From positions 124,001 through 188,000 of the forward strand of contig NZ_CAKLBX010000002.1 in the NCBI RefSeq assembly GCF_920987055.1: 64,000 bases of DNA, given 5' to 3'. Below, piece after piece: positions 35,707 to 44,812 of this stretch. The notes under the pieces are model-generated. The model worked only from the letters and a program-made list of their open reading frames with translations, searched no databases and was not told the DNA's origin. The position numbers and the translations under genes are program-made. The DNA comes from Novosphingobium sp. CECT 9465. Its GTDB lineage: Bacteria > Pseudomonadota > Alphaproteobacteria > Sphingomonadales > Sphingomonadaceae. Positions within the stretch are counted from its first letter, which is position 1, and each line of letters opens with the position of its first letter.

Positions 35707-35826
35707 CCGTAATTCAATAACTCGTCCGCAGCCACCAAATGTCATAATCGGACGAGTCATTAAAAGTGGAACCGCAAGATCGGTCGAGCGGCGCATACTG
35801 CCACGCGCCTAAATGGTTTCGCCACG

Positions 35827-36720
35827 ATGGAGCGGACAGTGACGACAGCACTTCAAAACTACCATGACAGGATGAAGCGGGCGCTCGATCATATCGATCG
35901 GCATCTCGACGATCAGCTTGATCTGGAAGCAGTAAGCGCTGTCGCGGCATTCTCGAAGTTCCATTTCCACCGGCAATTCACGGCGATCTTTGGGCTCTCT
36001 GTGCATCGCTACGTTCAGCTTTCTCGAATGAAGCGCGCTTCGTTCCGCTTGGCTTATCGTGACGATCAGACCGTCATACAGATCGCGATGGATGCCGGTT
36101 ATGACGCACCCGACGCCTTCGCCCGCGCTTTTCGCCAGCGGTTCGGACAATCGCCATCGTCATTCCGGAAATCTCCCGACTGGGAGCCGTGGCTTGCGGC
36201 CTTCGGGCCTCTCACCGACGCGAGGAGCAAACTCATGCAACAGACTTTCAATGCAAGCGACGTAACAATTCAAGAGGTATCGCCCATCCCGGTGGCGATC
36301 ATGGAGCACCGCGGACCACCGGCCAAAGTCGGCGAAACCATCCAGCAGTTCATTGCCTGGCGAAAGGCGAACGGGCTTTCTCCCCGCACGAGCGAGACAT
36401 TCAACGTCTTCCATTGCGACCCGAGAACCACCGACCCGAGCGATTATCGGCTAGACTTGTGTGCTGGAACAGAACGGACCTTCGATGCAGATGATCAAGG
36501 TGTGGTCTCCGGTATCATTCCGGGCGGCCGGTGCGCAGTCTTGCGAATAGTGGGTAATACCGACGATCTGGAACCCGCCGCGCTCTATCTCTACCGCGAC
36601 TGGCTTCCCAAAAGCGGCGAGGAAGCGCGAGATTTCCCGCTTTACTGCCAGCGCGTCTCATTCTTCCCCGAAGTGCCTGAACATGAGGCAGTGGCGGACC
36701 TGTTTTTGCCGCTAAAATAA
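35827..36720 (+). CDS. AraC-family regulator with GyrI/SbmC-like effector domain
   Basis: The protein has 297 residues. The N-terminal AraC double helix-turn-helix runs from about 10 to 115 ('LEAVSAVAAFSKFHFHRQF', 'VIQIAMDAGYDAPDAFARAFRQRFG', 'SPSSFRK'). The C-terminal part (about 140-297: 'EVSPIPVAIMEHRGP', 'RCAVLRIVGNTDDL') is a GyrI-like small-molecule-binding fold, as in Rob and SbmC. Such regulators sense drugs or toxic organics and usually activate efflux or detoxification genes. No obvious target is adjacent. The ATG at 35827 lies shortly after a stop and no better start exists. Confidence 0.85.
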   Translation: MERTVTTALQNYHDRMKRALDHIDRHLDDQLDLEAVSAVAAFSKFHFHRQFTAIFGLSVHRYVQLSRMKRASFRLAYRDDQTVIQIAMDAGYDAPDAFARAFRQRFGQSPSSFRKSPDWEPWLAAFGPLTDARSKLMQQTFNASDVTIQEVSPIPVAIMEHRGPPAKVGETIQQFIAWRKANGLSPRTSETFNVFHCDPRTTDPSDYRLDLCAGTERTFDADDQGVVSGIIPGGRCAVLRIVGNTDDLEPAALYLYRDWLPKSGEEARDFPLYCQRVSFFPEVPEHEAVADLFLPLK

Positions 36721-36810
36721 CTTTTGACGATGGCCGCTTGTCCACTTGCCCCCTGCCAGAAGCGGACAAGCGGCTCCCCACCCACGACCGGCCAAAACTC
36801 AGGTCGAGGC

Positions 36811-36886
36811 GCGATCCCGAAAGCCGCATGGCGGCTTTGCCTCGATCCTGAAAAACTCCTGCCATTCAGCAAGCGACCCCGAAGCA
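36811..36886. repeat. dispersed intergenic repeat, copy 2
   Basis: It begins GCGATCCCGAAAGCCGC. A hairpin AAAGCCG-CATGG-CGGCTTT follows, then CTGAAAAACTCCTGCC and GCGACCCCGAAGC. It lies in the 262-base gap between the convergent araC-type and DJ-1/PfpI genes, where nothing else is seen. Confidence 0.65.
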
Positions 36887-36982
36887 GACCTTGAATACTG
36901 CCGTCCCGCGAAAGGCTCGGGACGGCGGTCTTCGAAAAAAGCCCTGATGCACATTCCCGCGAAAGGAGCGCCTGGCTGACAA

Positions 36983-37789
36983 TCAGGCCGGGCCTTTGCC
37001 GAGCGCCTCCATGACTAGCGCTGCCGTGCGTGCCGCCGAGGCCGGATTTTGTCCCGTGACCAGCATCCCGTCGCGCACGGCGAATGGGGCGAAATCGGGT
37101 GCGCTCTCATGAAGCGCACCAAGCTCCCTCAGGCGCCCCTCGAGCAGGAAGGGCACCGCCCGATCAAGGCCGACGGCTCGCTCTTCGCTGTCGGTGAACG
37201 CAGTGACACGGCGTCCCGCCACAAAAGGCGTCCCGTCGGGCTGCAGGGCCGAAACGAGACCGGCCGGGCCGTGGCATACGGCGGCAACTACTTTGCCAGA
37301 GCGATCAAAGCGTTCAACTAGCCGTGCGAGCGCCTCGCTTGCGGGATAGTCAAACATGGTCCCGTGCCCGCCCGGCAGAAACAGCGCATCGTAGCTGTCC
37401 GCGTCAAGCACCGTGAAGGGGGGCGTGGCAGCGACATCTGCCTTGAGAGCGGCATCGGAGAGATAGCGCTCGACCGAAGCGTCGTTCTGGCCGGCGGGCC
37501 CGACGCTGCGCGCATCAATCGGGACTGGGCCGCCGGCCATCGAGGCGATCGTCACCTCGGCGCCGGCATCCCGGAAGGCGTAATAGGGGGTGGTCAACTC
37601 CTCGAGCCAGAGGCCGGTCGGCTCGTCGCCCGGCGTCATGCGATCGGCGGAGGTGGTGATCATCAGGATCTTCGGCATGGACGCATTTCCTTTTTGTGAA
37701 AACAGTTTCCCGACGCTGCCGGGCGCCCGCGTAGAGGCGAGGCTCCCGAGCAGAGCGAGGCCTTGCAGGACGTGACGGCGGCTGCGCAT
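36983..37789 (-). CDS. DJ-1/PfpI-superfamily glutamine amidotransferase-like protein, possible Tat signal
   Basis: It encodes 268 residues from ATG 37789, which has AAGGAG eight bases upstream. The N-terminus 'MRSRRHVLQGLALLGSLAS' resembles a twin-arginine signal. An internal Met ('MPKILMITTSADRMTPGDEP') with AAGGA upstream is a possible cytoplasmic start. The Hsp31-like core has 'LFLPGGHGTMFDYP' and the nucleophile elbow 'AAVCHGPAGLV' with the conserved Cys. Family members are chaperone/deglycase-type or unknown hydrolases. It is divergent from a LysR gene (102-base gap) that probably controls it. Confidence 0.8.
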   Translation of the reverse strand: MRSRRHVLQGLALLGSLASTRAPGSVGKLFSQKGNASMPKILMITTSADRMTPGDEPTGLWLEELTTPYYAFRDAGAEVTIASMAGGPVPIDARSVGPAGQNDASVERYLSDAALKADVAATPPFTVLDADSYDALFLPGGHGTMFDYPASEALARLVERFDRSGKVVAAVCHGPAGLVSALQPDGTPFVAGRRVTAFTDSEERAVGLDRAVPFLLEGRLRELGALHESAPDFAPFAVRDGMLVTGQNPASAARTAALVMEALGKGPA

Positions 37790-37890
37790 CGGCGGTGCTC
37801 CTTGGCTTGCGCGGGAAAGATAGATGGCCGAGGAGATCACACAATCGAAGCTCTCTAGCGATCTTCCATAAGAATTCTTATATCCAAACG

Positions 37891-38769
37891 ATGTCACTTC
37901 TTCTCCTTCGCAGTTTCGTCGAGGTCTATCGCCACTGCTCGCTGAGCGATGCAGCCCGGAGCCTCGGCCTGACCCAGCCTGCGGTCTCGCAGCACATCGC
38001 CGCGCTCGAGGTGCAGGTCGGCCTGCCGCTGTTCGCCCGGCACTCGCGCGGGGTACGTCCGACTGCGATCGCCGACGATCTCGCCGCCACGATCGGCACC
38101 AGCCTCGATACAGCGGAAAGCGCGCTAGCGCAGGTTCGGGCGCGATCCCATCTCGTGACCGGGACGGTACACATCGCGGCCCCGGCGGATATGCTGGCCG
38201 ATTACGTTCTGCCGCGTCTCGCTCCGTTGCTCGATGCCGGGCTTGACCTGCGCCTGCATGTCGGCGGCCGATCGGCGCTCTACGCGCTGCTGCTCGAGGA
38301 CCGCGTGCACCTCGGCCTCACCGCCTCGCGGCCCGAGAACCCGCGGCTCGATTGCGTCACTGTAGGCGGAGAGGTGCCGATCGCGGTTGCGGGGCGGGAG
38401 ATGGCGCGGAGGATCGCGGTATTGCCGCTGGCTGAGGCGCTCCAACGCGAGCCCCATCTTGCCTATGACCTCGAACGGCCGCTTATGCGATCATGGCTCG
38501 AGACGAATCGGATTGTGCTGAACAGGTTGCCGGTGCTGACGGCGCCCGATCTCAGGGCCCTGAGGAATGCGGTGGCTGCGGGCTTGGGGTGGAGCGTGCT
38601 GCCCGATTACCTTGCGCGCTCCGCCGTCGAAAGGGGAGAACTGGTGCGGATCGAGACGCCTCACGACGCCCCGCGCAATGACTTCAATCTCGTATGGGCT
38701 CGCAATTCGCTTCGTCACCCTCGTGTTGCGCGCGCGCGCGAGCTGCTGCACGCGGCCCTTTCGGAGTAA
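37891..38769 (+). CDS. LysR-family regulator
   Basis: It encodes 292 residues from ATG 37891 (the open frame extends upstream into the promoter region). The helix-turn-helix 'CSLSDAARSLGLTQPAVSQHIAALE' is at about 16-40. The effector domain follows with 'GTVHIAAPADMLADYVLPRL' and 'AVAAGLGWSVLPDYLA'. It is divergent from the DJ-1/PfpI gene, the standard arrangement for a LysR regulator and its target. The AT-rich segment AAGAATTCTTATATCC at 37870-37885 lies just before the start and includes the palindrome AAGAATTCTT. Confidence 0.88.
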   Translation: MSLLLLRSFVEVYRHCSLSDAARSLGLTQPAVSQHIAALEVQVGLPLFARHSRGVRPTAIADDLAATIGTSLDTAESALAQVRARSHLVTGTVHIAAPADMLADYVLPRLAPLLDAGLDLRLHVGGRSALYALLLEDRVHLGLTASRPENPRLDCVTVGGEVPIAVAGREMARRIAVLPLAEALQREPHLAYDLERPLMRSWLETNRIVLNRLPVLTAPDLRALRNAVAAGLGWSVLPDYLARSAVERGELVRIETPHDAPRNDFNLVWARNSLRHPRVARARELLHAALSE

Positions 38770-38878
38770 CCATCGGAGTGACGGTAAGCGATCAGTTTGT
38801 CACCAATTTGAACGCGTGGCGAGCACAAGCCGCCATTCGCCTATCCACCCATCGACGGTCATAAGCGGCGCCCCGGCT

Positions 38879-38949
38879 CGATCCCAAAAGCGGCTTAGCG
38901 GCTTTGTCTCGCTTCTGAAAAATTCCTGCCGTTCGGCAATCGACCCCGA
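38879..38949. repeat. dispersed intergenic repeat, copy 3
   Basis: CGATCCCAAAAGCGGC is followed by GCGGCTTTG, TTCTGAAAAATTCCTGCC and CGACCCCGATGCGGACG. It closely matches copy 2 and lies between the LysR gene and the convergent small membrane protein. Confidence 0.65.
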
Positions 38950-38958
38950 TGCGGACGC

Positions 38959-39369
38959 CTAGGCGGCCTTGGTTCCAGCAGAATCTGGCTCCCATAGCCG
39001 GGAGAAAACCTGACGGTAGTGCCACACCAAGATTACGTACCAAATCGGCCAGATGCTTCCCCAGACATAGCTGTGGGTCAGGAACCAATGAAAGCCGGCA
39101 ATCACGAAAATCGGGGCTCCGAGAAGGATCAGACCGATTGGCGCTGACCGGTTGAAAAGCATAGCTGCTCCACCGATCAGAAACGTGACAATAAGGGCAG
39201 GGTTCATGAAGCCGGATGCGTTCAGAGCCTGAGTAAAACGGTTAGCTTCGGGATCAACTTCCACTGGATGCTGGCCGCCCGATAGCAGCACAATCGCAAT
39301 CGTAGAAAGAATGAAAAACAGCCCGAATAGTACTCGGAATACTGCGATGCCGATCTGTCGATATCTCAT
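38959..39369 (-). CDS. small four-helix membrane protein
   Basis: It encodes 136 residues from 'MRYRQIGIAVFRVLFGLFF'; the frame extends upstream but this Met starts the first helix. Four hydrophobic segments are evident (about 8-28, 55-72, 78-98, 103-122). The layout resembles DoxX-like proteins, though no signature residue confirms it. It is flanked on both sides by copies of the dispersed repeat. Confidence 0.55.
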   Translation of the reverse strand: MRYRQIGIAVFRVLFGLFFILSTIAIVLLSGGQHPVEVDPEANRFTQALNASGFMNPALIVTFLIGGAAMLFNRSAPIGLILLGAPIFVIAGFHWFLTHSYVWGSIWPIWYVILVWHYRQVFSRLWEPDSAGTKAA

Positions 39370-39470
39370 GGTCCAGAGGCTACGGACGCGCCTCCCGAAG
39401 GTCAACCTACATGCAGTTTGCTGACTGGCGGGTTTCCACCCATGAGCAGTCATGCGCCGGGGCAGTGCGC

Positions 39471-39535
39471 GATCCCGAAATCTGCCGGACAGCTTCAGAC
39501 AGTTTCTCGCCGGGAGCCGAATTTCTCAACGCGAC
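39471..39535. repeat. dispersed intergenic repeat, copy 4
   Basis: GCGATCCCGAAATCTGCCGGACAGCTTC is followed by AGTTTCTCGCC and GCGACC. The opening matches copies 2 and 3, and the middle matches copy 1. Confidence 0.5.
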
Positions 39536-39557
39536 CTCAATGTCGCCGTTCTCACTT

Positions 39558-39815
39558 TTATTGCAATGACGATGGAGAAAATGAGCCGAACGGACGTTGC
39601 TGTGCGGGATCGACGGAGATAGGGGTGGCATGTCGATCAGTCATTGGCTTATCGTTGCAATCGTCCTTCTGGTGCTCTTCGGGTGAGGCCGAACCTCCGA
39701 GACGATGGCTGAGTTCGGCAAAGGCATCCGCAGCTTCAGATGCGGAATGAGCGAAGAAGATCAGACCGGCCAACGCGCAGACGAACCAGTCCCAAATCCT
39801 CAGCTTGATCAACAA
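39558..39815 (-). CDS. possible small membrane protein
   Basis: A frame of 85 codons starting at TTG 39815 has one hydrophobic stretch near the N-terminus ('WFVCALAGLIFFAHSAS') and then a polar, His/Pro-rich tail. There is no ATG start and only a weak ribosome site. It fills most of the 546-base gap before the TerC gene. Composition is unconvincing in the C-terminal half, so it may be chance. Confidence 0.25.
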   Translation of the reverse strand: MLIKLRIWDWFVCALAGLIFFAHSASEAADAFAELSHRLGGSASPEEHQKDDCNDKPMTDRHATPISVDPAQQRPFGSFSPSSLQ

Positions 39816-39915
39816 ATCGAGAAGCCCGGACCTTCCAATCCTTGGCTGGTGATGAAGCGGATCGCTTTACTGCCGGTCCTTGCATCCGAACTGGGCTTGT
39901 TTCAGAGGCAATCTC

Positions 39916-40719
39916 ATGGAACTCGTCGCTCTTCTGTCTGACCCGGCCGCTTGGCTCGCCCTGCTGACACTGATTGCACTTGAGGTCGTGCTTGGGGTCG
40001 ACAATCTCATTTTCATTGCGATCCTGTCAAACAAGCTGCCCGTGCACCAGCAAGAGCGCGCGCGCAGGCTTGGCCTAATGCTCGCGTTGGGGATGCGGAT
40101 CGGGCTATTGATGCTGATCGGTTGGATCGTGACGCTTCAGCAGCCGCTGTTCGATCTCGGTATCGTAGGACCGCCGGTCGAGGGCACCAACAAGGCAAGC
40201 TTTGAGACCGCCTTTTCAGGGCGCGACCTTATCTTGCTGGCGGGCGGACTGTTCCTTCTGTGGAAGGCTACCAAGGAAATCCATCACTCGATGGAGCCGA
40301 ATGACCCATCCGGCGATTTGCTCGACAAGACACCCGGCGTCGCGGCTGCGGCCACGGCCAGCTTTGGCGCGGTGATCGTGCAGATCATCGCCATCGATCT
40401 GGTGTTCTCGGTGGATTCGATCCTTACGGCGGTGGGTATGACCGACGACATCCCAATCATGGTTGCAGCGGTGGTGATCACTGTCGGCATCATGCTGTTC
40501 GCCGCCACGCCGTTGGCGCGCTTCATCGAGACAAATCCGACGCTGGTTATGCTGGCGCTCGCTTTCCTCGTGATGATCGGGCTGGTGCTGATTGCCGACG
40601 GCTTCGGTTTCCACGTGCCCAAGGGCTATATCTACGCGGCGATGGGCTTTTCGGTGGGGGTCGAACTGCTCAACATCGTGCAGCGCAACAGGCGCCGCCG
40701 GATTGCAGGGCTCGGCTAG
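39916..40719 (+). CDS. TerC-family integral membrane protein
   Basis: It encodes 267 residues from ATG 39916 with AGAGG seven bases upstream. The TerC signature acidic motifs are present: '[16 protein letters not shown]' near residue 20, and '[21 protein letters not shown]' near 155, each in a membrane helix. Seven to eight helices are seen. TerC proteins are implicated in metal (Mn/Ca) handling and metallation of exported enzymes, and in tellurite resistance loci. No other ter genes are nearby, so a housekeeping manganese-export role is more likely. It ends in TAG. Confidence 0.85.
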   Translation: MELVALLSDPAAWLALLTLIALEVVLGVDNLIFIAILSNKLPVHQQERARRLGLMLALGMRIGLLMLIGWIVTLQQPLFDLGIVGPPVEGTNKASFETAFSGRDLILLAGGLFLLWKATKEIHHSMEPNDPSGDLLDKTPGVAAAATASFGAVIVQIIAIDLVFSVDSILTAVGMTDDIPIMVAAVVITVGIMLFAATPLARFIETNPTLVMLALAFLVMIGLVLIADGFGFHVPKGYIYAAMGFSVGVELLNIVQRNRRRRIAGLG

Positions 40720-40853
40720 AACCACGCCGAGACGCCGGCATAGCTCTGCGCGCCCGCGCGGACGTCGAATGAACCACTTGGCGAAGCGGATTTTGGTTCG
40801 CCATCAGAGCGTAATGCCGTTAGTGGGCCGTCCCTCCTGTTCTGGCGCAAACA

Positions 40854-41597
40854 TTGACCACCAAATATCTTACCGGGCTGCTCGCAAAGGATCTCTCGCA
40901 CGCAGGTCCCGCTACGCGGACCATGGGCGAAAAGGTGTTCCAGCTGGGCTTTGCTTTGGTGCAATGGCCCTGGCTGCTCAAAAGCCTTTATGGCGGAACC
41001 AAGGCGCAAAAGGCAGCCTTGCTGCAGCGCGTTGGGCTGGATAGCGATGCTTTGCCGCATCTGGGGAGCTGGAAAGCCGATACCTATCTGCTGCACCGGA
41101 TCGTTGACGAAATCGAAGCCCGCCAGCCACAGGTTGTGGTGGAATTGGGTTCGGGGGCAACCTCGCTGGTCATCGCCAAGGCATTGTCGCTGCATGGAGG
41201 CGGCGCTCTGTATAGCTACGACCAGCACGAACCATTTGTGCGGCAAATGGGAGAATGGTTGACGGAGCACGAATTGGCGGCGCGGTTCCATCATGCCCCG
41301 CTCGGGCAGCGTGATCCGGCATGGCCGGGGCTCTGGTATGAGCTGCCCGAGATACCCGCGACAATCGATATGCTGATTATCGACGGCCCGCCGTGGGCGG
41401 TGCATCCCTTTGCCAGAGGGATGGCGGAGCGCCTGTTCGAACGAGTTGCGCCAAGGGGCGTCATTTTACTCGACGATGCGGCGCGGCCGGGTGAGCGGAT
41501 CGTAGCGCGGCGATGGCGCAGGAAGTGGAGAGATTTAGACTTCACCTTCGAAGGTGGAGGAACCAAGGGGCTATTGATCGGACGAAAGGGGCGTTGA
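40854..41597 (+). CDS. class I SAM-dependent methyltransferase-like protein
   Basis: It encodes 247 residues from TTG 40854; ATG 40923 ('MGEKVFQLGF') is a good alternative. Motif I is 'VVVELGSGATSLVIAKAL', with 'LYSYDQHEPF' as the acidic motif II and 'IDMLIIDGPPW' as motif IV. This is the layout of the Methyltransf_24-like group acting on small molecules or glycans. Its TGA overlaps the ATG of the CorA-like gene (TGATG at 41595-41599), so the two are translationally coupled. Confidence 0.75.
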   Translation: MTTKYLTGLLAKDLSHAGPATRTMGEKVFQLGFALVQWPWLLKSLYGGTKAQKAALLQRVGLDSDALPHLGSWKADTYLLHRIVDEIEARQPQVVVELGSGATSLVIAKALSLHGGGALYSYDQHEPFVRQMGEWLTEHELAARFHHAPLGQRDPAWPGLWYELPEIPATIDMLIIDGPPWAVHPFARGMAERLFERVAPRGVILLDDAARPGERIVARRWRRKWRDLDFTFEGGGTKGLLIGRKGR

Positions 41598-42571
41598 TGG
41601 CTATCATTGCAGCACGCGACTATCGCGAGGGCCGAGTCGTCGGCGAGCCGCTTGCGCAGGGTAAAGTGGACGGCCACGAACGACAATCTCCCGACGCGTT
41701 CGCGTGGGTCGGCCTGCTCGACCCTACCTCTGAAGAAATGTCCGCCTGTGCCAAGCGTTTTGGCCTCCATCCGCTTGCCGTGGAGGACGCGCTCCACGCG
41801 CATCAGCTTCCCAAGCTGGAAATCTATGGCGACCAGCTCTTTGTCGTTGCGCGCACTGCCAAGATGGAGGCCGGGCACATCAGCTATGGTGAGACCGCCT
41901 TGTTCGTCGGGCGCAACCATATCGTCACCGTCCGGCACGGGTCCGACCAGGGCCACTCGGCACTACGAGAGAAACTCGAGACACGGCCTGCGCTGCTGGC
42001 GCACGGAGTGGACTATGTCCTCCATGCTCTGCTCGATATGATTGCCGACAACTACTTTCCGGTCATCGATGCGGCGGGCGAGATCGTCCAGCGGCTCGAA
42101 CAGAGTGCGCTCGATTCCACACTTACCCGCGCCGAGATGCGCGAACTCTTCAACCTGCGGCGGGACCTGCTTTTGCTGCAGCGAATGCTGATCCCCATGG
42201 AAGAGGTCTGCGCGAAGCTGGCCAGCCTCGATTTGCCCAATATCGACCCCGAAGTGCGCCCCTATTTCCGCGACGTGCTCGACCACGTCCGGCGTGTTTC
42301 ATCGCTGGCGGCGCTGCACCGCGAAATGCTGAATTCGGTGATGGAGACAAGCGCGTTGATCGTAGCCCAGCGCCAGGGCGAGATTACCCGCAAGCTGGCC
42401 GCTTGGGCGGCGATCCTCGCAGTTCCGACTGCGATCGCTGGAATTTATGGGATGAACTTCGAGAACATGCCCGAATTGCGAATGGAATATGCCTATTTCG
42501 GTGTGCTGGGGACTATCGCGTTCATATGTGTGATGCTTTTCCTGCGCTTTAGGAAATTGGGCTGGCTATAA
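41597..42571 (+). CDS. CorA-family divalent cation transporter (first)
   Basis: It encodes 324 residues from ATG 41597. A large soluble N-terminal funnel domain with 'LHPLAVEDALHAHQLPKLEIYGDQLFVV' precedes two C-terminal transmembrane helices. The pore-mouth signature 'YGMNFENMPEL' follows the first helix. It is predicted to import Mg2+ or a similar ion as a pentamer. It is coupled to the methyltransferase gene upstream. A second, distinct CorA protein is encoded at 43536-44504 on the other strand. Confidence 0.9.
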   Translation: MAIIAARDYREGRVVGEPLAQGKVDGHERQSPDAFAWVGLLDPTSEEMSACAKRFGLHPLAVEDALHAHQLPKLEIYGDQLFVVARTAKMEAGHISYGETALFVGRNHIVTVRHGSDQGHSALREKLETRPALLAHGVDYVLHALLDMIADNYFPVIDAAGEIVQRLEQSALDSTLTRAEMRELFNLRRDLLLLQRMLIPMEEVCAKLASLDLPNIDPEVRPYFRDVLDHVRRVSSLAALHREMLNSVMETSALIVAQRQGEITRKLAAWAAILAVPTAIAGIYGMNFENMPELRMEYAYFGVLGTIAFICVMLFLRFRKLGWL

Positions 42572-42728
42572 CTCGTCTAGAAATACGCCCATGCCCGCTG
42601 TCAATGGGAGATGCCTGCCAATTGGGCGATGCCGCGGTCCGCGAAGCGCTGGGTGTTCGACAAGGTCAGGGCGGGCAAAGCAGATTTTCGCCTTTCTACC
42701 CATCCCCGGACATGAGCGGGACTGGTGC

Positions 42729-42801
42729 GCGATCCCCAAAGCGGCACCGCAGCTTTACCCCGTTCGCGAAAATGCCTGCCCTTCGGCGAGCGACCCCATA
42801 G
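42729..42801. repeat. dispersed intergenic repeat, copy 5
   Basis: GCGATCCCCAAAGCGGC-ACC-GCAGCTTTACCCC is followed by GCGAAAATGCCTGCCCTTCGGC and CGAGCGACCCCATAG. It lies between the convergent corA-like and outer-membrane protein genes. Confidence 0.6.
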
Positions 42802-42833
42802 ACGTCATGCGGGCGCCGAGTGCGCCGTTGCCA

Positions 42834-43529
42834 TCATCGGCGGATCGTCAGGCCCAGCGTCACAGACGAGGCGGCGGTACCGTCGATGCGGTGGCCTGCC
42901 AGCAGGTCCACGTCGATCCGTCCCCGGTCGGTCACCCAGCGCAGCCCCGCCTGACCGCCCGGCGCCCCACGATCTGTGCCGAATACCTCTCCCATCAGAA
43001 CAACGTCGGGCACGAGCTCAAACTCGGCCTGAGCGCCCCAGAACAGTGCGTTGCGATCCGCTTCGCCGGGCGCGTTGATCCAGCCCAGATTGCCATGAAG
43101 CACAAGCCGTTCATTGACCCTCGCGGAAACCGGGACTGTCATACCCATGCTCTCGATCCGGTTGTCACGCGGGTTCCATGTGGCCGTCGCCGAGACCGCC
43201 ACGCCAACGGGTGCCTCTTCGAACGAACGCAGGTTGAGCTTCAGTGCCGGTGCGATCCTGGTGGCGACATCATCGCCAAAGGTGCGCTGCACGGCACCAG
43301 CGATTTCAAGGCGCGGCAGGCCTTTGAGCGTGCAGGCGGGACTAGCGATCGCAAGGCCGCCCCCCTCGCTAGGCAAGTTCAACCAGCTTTCGACATGGCA
43401 AACCCCGGCAGGCAAGGTCGCATCGTCATCGACAATGTGTGCGCCTCCACCCGCACGAGCCGGGTCAGCCAGCCAAAGCGCAAAGCTGGCGGCGGCAAGC
43501 CGCAGCACACAGGCAGGCCCTCGAAGCAT
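42834..43529 (-). CDS. outer-membrane-type protein, paralogue of 58416-59150
   Basis: The protein has 231 residues with a signal peptide ending 'LWLADPARAGGG'. The mature part begins 'AHIVDDDATLPAGVCHVESW' and consists of alternating amphipathic strands ending 'HRIDGTAASSVTLGLTIRR', consistent with a small beta-barrel. Two Cys residues ('GVCHVE', 'PACTL') could form a disulphide. It starts six bases after the second corA-like gene on the same strand, so the two are probably one operon and the barrel may supply the outer-membrane step of the same uptake. The family is unnamed to me. Confidence 0.65.
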   Translation of the reverse strand: MLRGPACVLRLAAASFALWLADPARAGGGAHIVDDDATLPAGVCHVESWLNLPSEGGGLAIASPACTLKGLPRLEIAGAVQRTFGDDVATRIAPALKLNLRSFEEAPVGVAVSATATWNPRDNRIESMGMTVPVSARVNERLVLHGNLGWINAPGEADRNALFWGAQAEFELVPDVVLMGEVFGTDRGAPGGQAGLRWVTDRGRIDVDLLAGHRIDGTAASSVTLGLTIRR

Positions 43530-43535
43530 CGCCTC

Positions 43536-44504
43536 TCACAGCCACCCGCGCCGCTTGAAATAGAGGTAGGGCAGCAACATCGAGATCACCATCAGCCCCA
43601 GCGCGAAAGGGTAACCATAGGGCCATTGCAGCTCGGGCATGAATTCAAAGTTCATCCCGTAAATCGAGGCCACCAGCGTTGGCGGCAGGAACACCACGGC
43701 CGCAACCGAGAAGATCTTGATGATTCCGTTCTGTTCAATGCTGATCATGCCGAGCGTAGCATCAAGCAGAAAGTTGATCTTCTGTGAAAGGAATGCATCG
43801 TGATCGGACAAGGAACGAACATCACGTGCAACAGTCTTTAGCCGCTCGCGCAGTTCCTTGCGGCTCTTGCGCTGGAGCAGCAGGGTTGTCGCAAAGGTCG
43901 CCAGGCGTTCGAGCGACACGAGGCTGTCACGAATATTGGAAAGCTCATTGGCCTGCCTGCCGAGGTCGGACAGCACCTTGCCGAAATCGGTCTGGGACCG
44001 GGCCTTGATGTCGGTCTTGGCAAAGACGGTCTTGGCCACCGTCTCGATTTCCCGGCCATAGCGTTCGAGCACGTCAGCGAGACGATCGACAATCGCTTCG
44101 AGCAATTGCACGAACACATCTTCGCCATCGATTGCACCGGCAAGTCCGCGATCGGCGCGCTGGCTCATCAGGGCAAAGACCCGCGGCTCGTGATGGCGCA
44201 AAGTCACCAGTGATGTTGGAGTGAGAACGAATGTGACCGGAGCCATCTCGGGCTCGTCGCCATCACCGAACGCGGGCAGGATCGCGGTCATAAAGGCAGT
44301 CGAACCCTCGATGTAGAGGCGTGAGGAGATCTCAATCTCCTCCATCTCCTCGCGATCAGGGATTTCAACGCCCAGCCAGCTATTGACCTGCTCTTCGTCC
44401 TCGGGAGTGGGACGCAACAGATCGATCCAAATCGCGTTGGTAGATTGGGCAAGTGGCTGGGTAACAAACTGAAGTCTGCCGTCACATGTATCATAGATGC
44501 GCAT
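43536..44504 (-). CDS. CorA-family divalent cation transporter (second)
   Basis: It encodes 322 residues from 'MRIYDTCDGRLQFV' (an extra Met lies one codon upstream). The soluble domain ends in a long helix ('SLSDHDAFLSQKINFLLDATLGMISIEQN'), followed by helix one 'IFSVAAVVFLPPTLVASI', the signature 'YGMNFEFMPEL' and helix two. The C-terminus 'KRRGWL' is characteristic. It differs substantially from the first CorA protein, so this is not a recent duplication. It is followed by the barrel-like gene. Confidence 0.9.
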   Translation of the reverse strand: MRIYDTCDGRLQFVTQPLAQSTNAIWIDLLRPTPEDEEQVNSWLGVEIPDREEMEEIEISSRLYIEGSTAFMTAILPAFGDGDEPEMAPVTFVLTPTSLVTLRHHEPRVFALMSQRADRGLAGAIDGEDVFVQLLEAIVDRLADVLERYGREIETVAKTVFAKTDIKARSQTDFGKVLSDLGRQANELSNIRDSLVSLERLATFATTLLLQRKSRKELRERLKTVARDVRSLSDHDAFLSQKINFLLDATLGMISIEQNGIIKIFSVAAVVFLPPTLVASIYGMNFEFMPELQWPYGYPFALGLMVISMLLPYLYFKRRGWL

Positions 44505-44812
44505 CATCGGTCTGCCGGTTTGTAGCGGTCGGAATTGATTGTGAAGCCCTATAGGCAGGCCAAATCATCGATCCAAGGCGCCGCGTAGAGGAAAGAGCTG
44601 CCCTTCAGCTTGCCACCCAGCTGCGGTTATGAGGGGAATCAATGCGGGTTCGCTAAAACTGCCCGGCAGCTTCTTCAGGGTCGGTGCCAAATCCCGTGAT
44701 CAAGTTTCCGTCAAGCAGCACACCCACTAACAGGCCGGTCCTTGCCCTTCACGATCTGGCACGGGAGAAACCGCGCGTCCGCTTAAACTCTGAGAATGAG
44801 GCGCACTACGCG
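44505..44812. other. intergenic region upstream of the second corA-like gene
   Basis: These 308 bases should carry the promoter of the corA-like operon. The segment near 44656-44690 (CTGCCCGGCAGCTTCTTCAG) recalls part of dispersed-repeat copies 1 and 4 but is not clear enough to call. No gene is seen. Confidence 0.3.
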
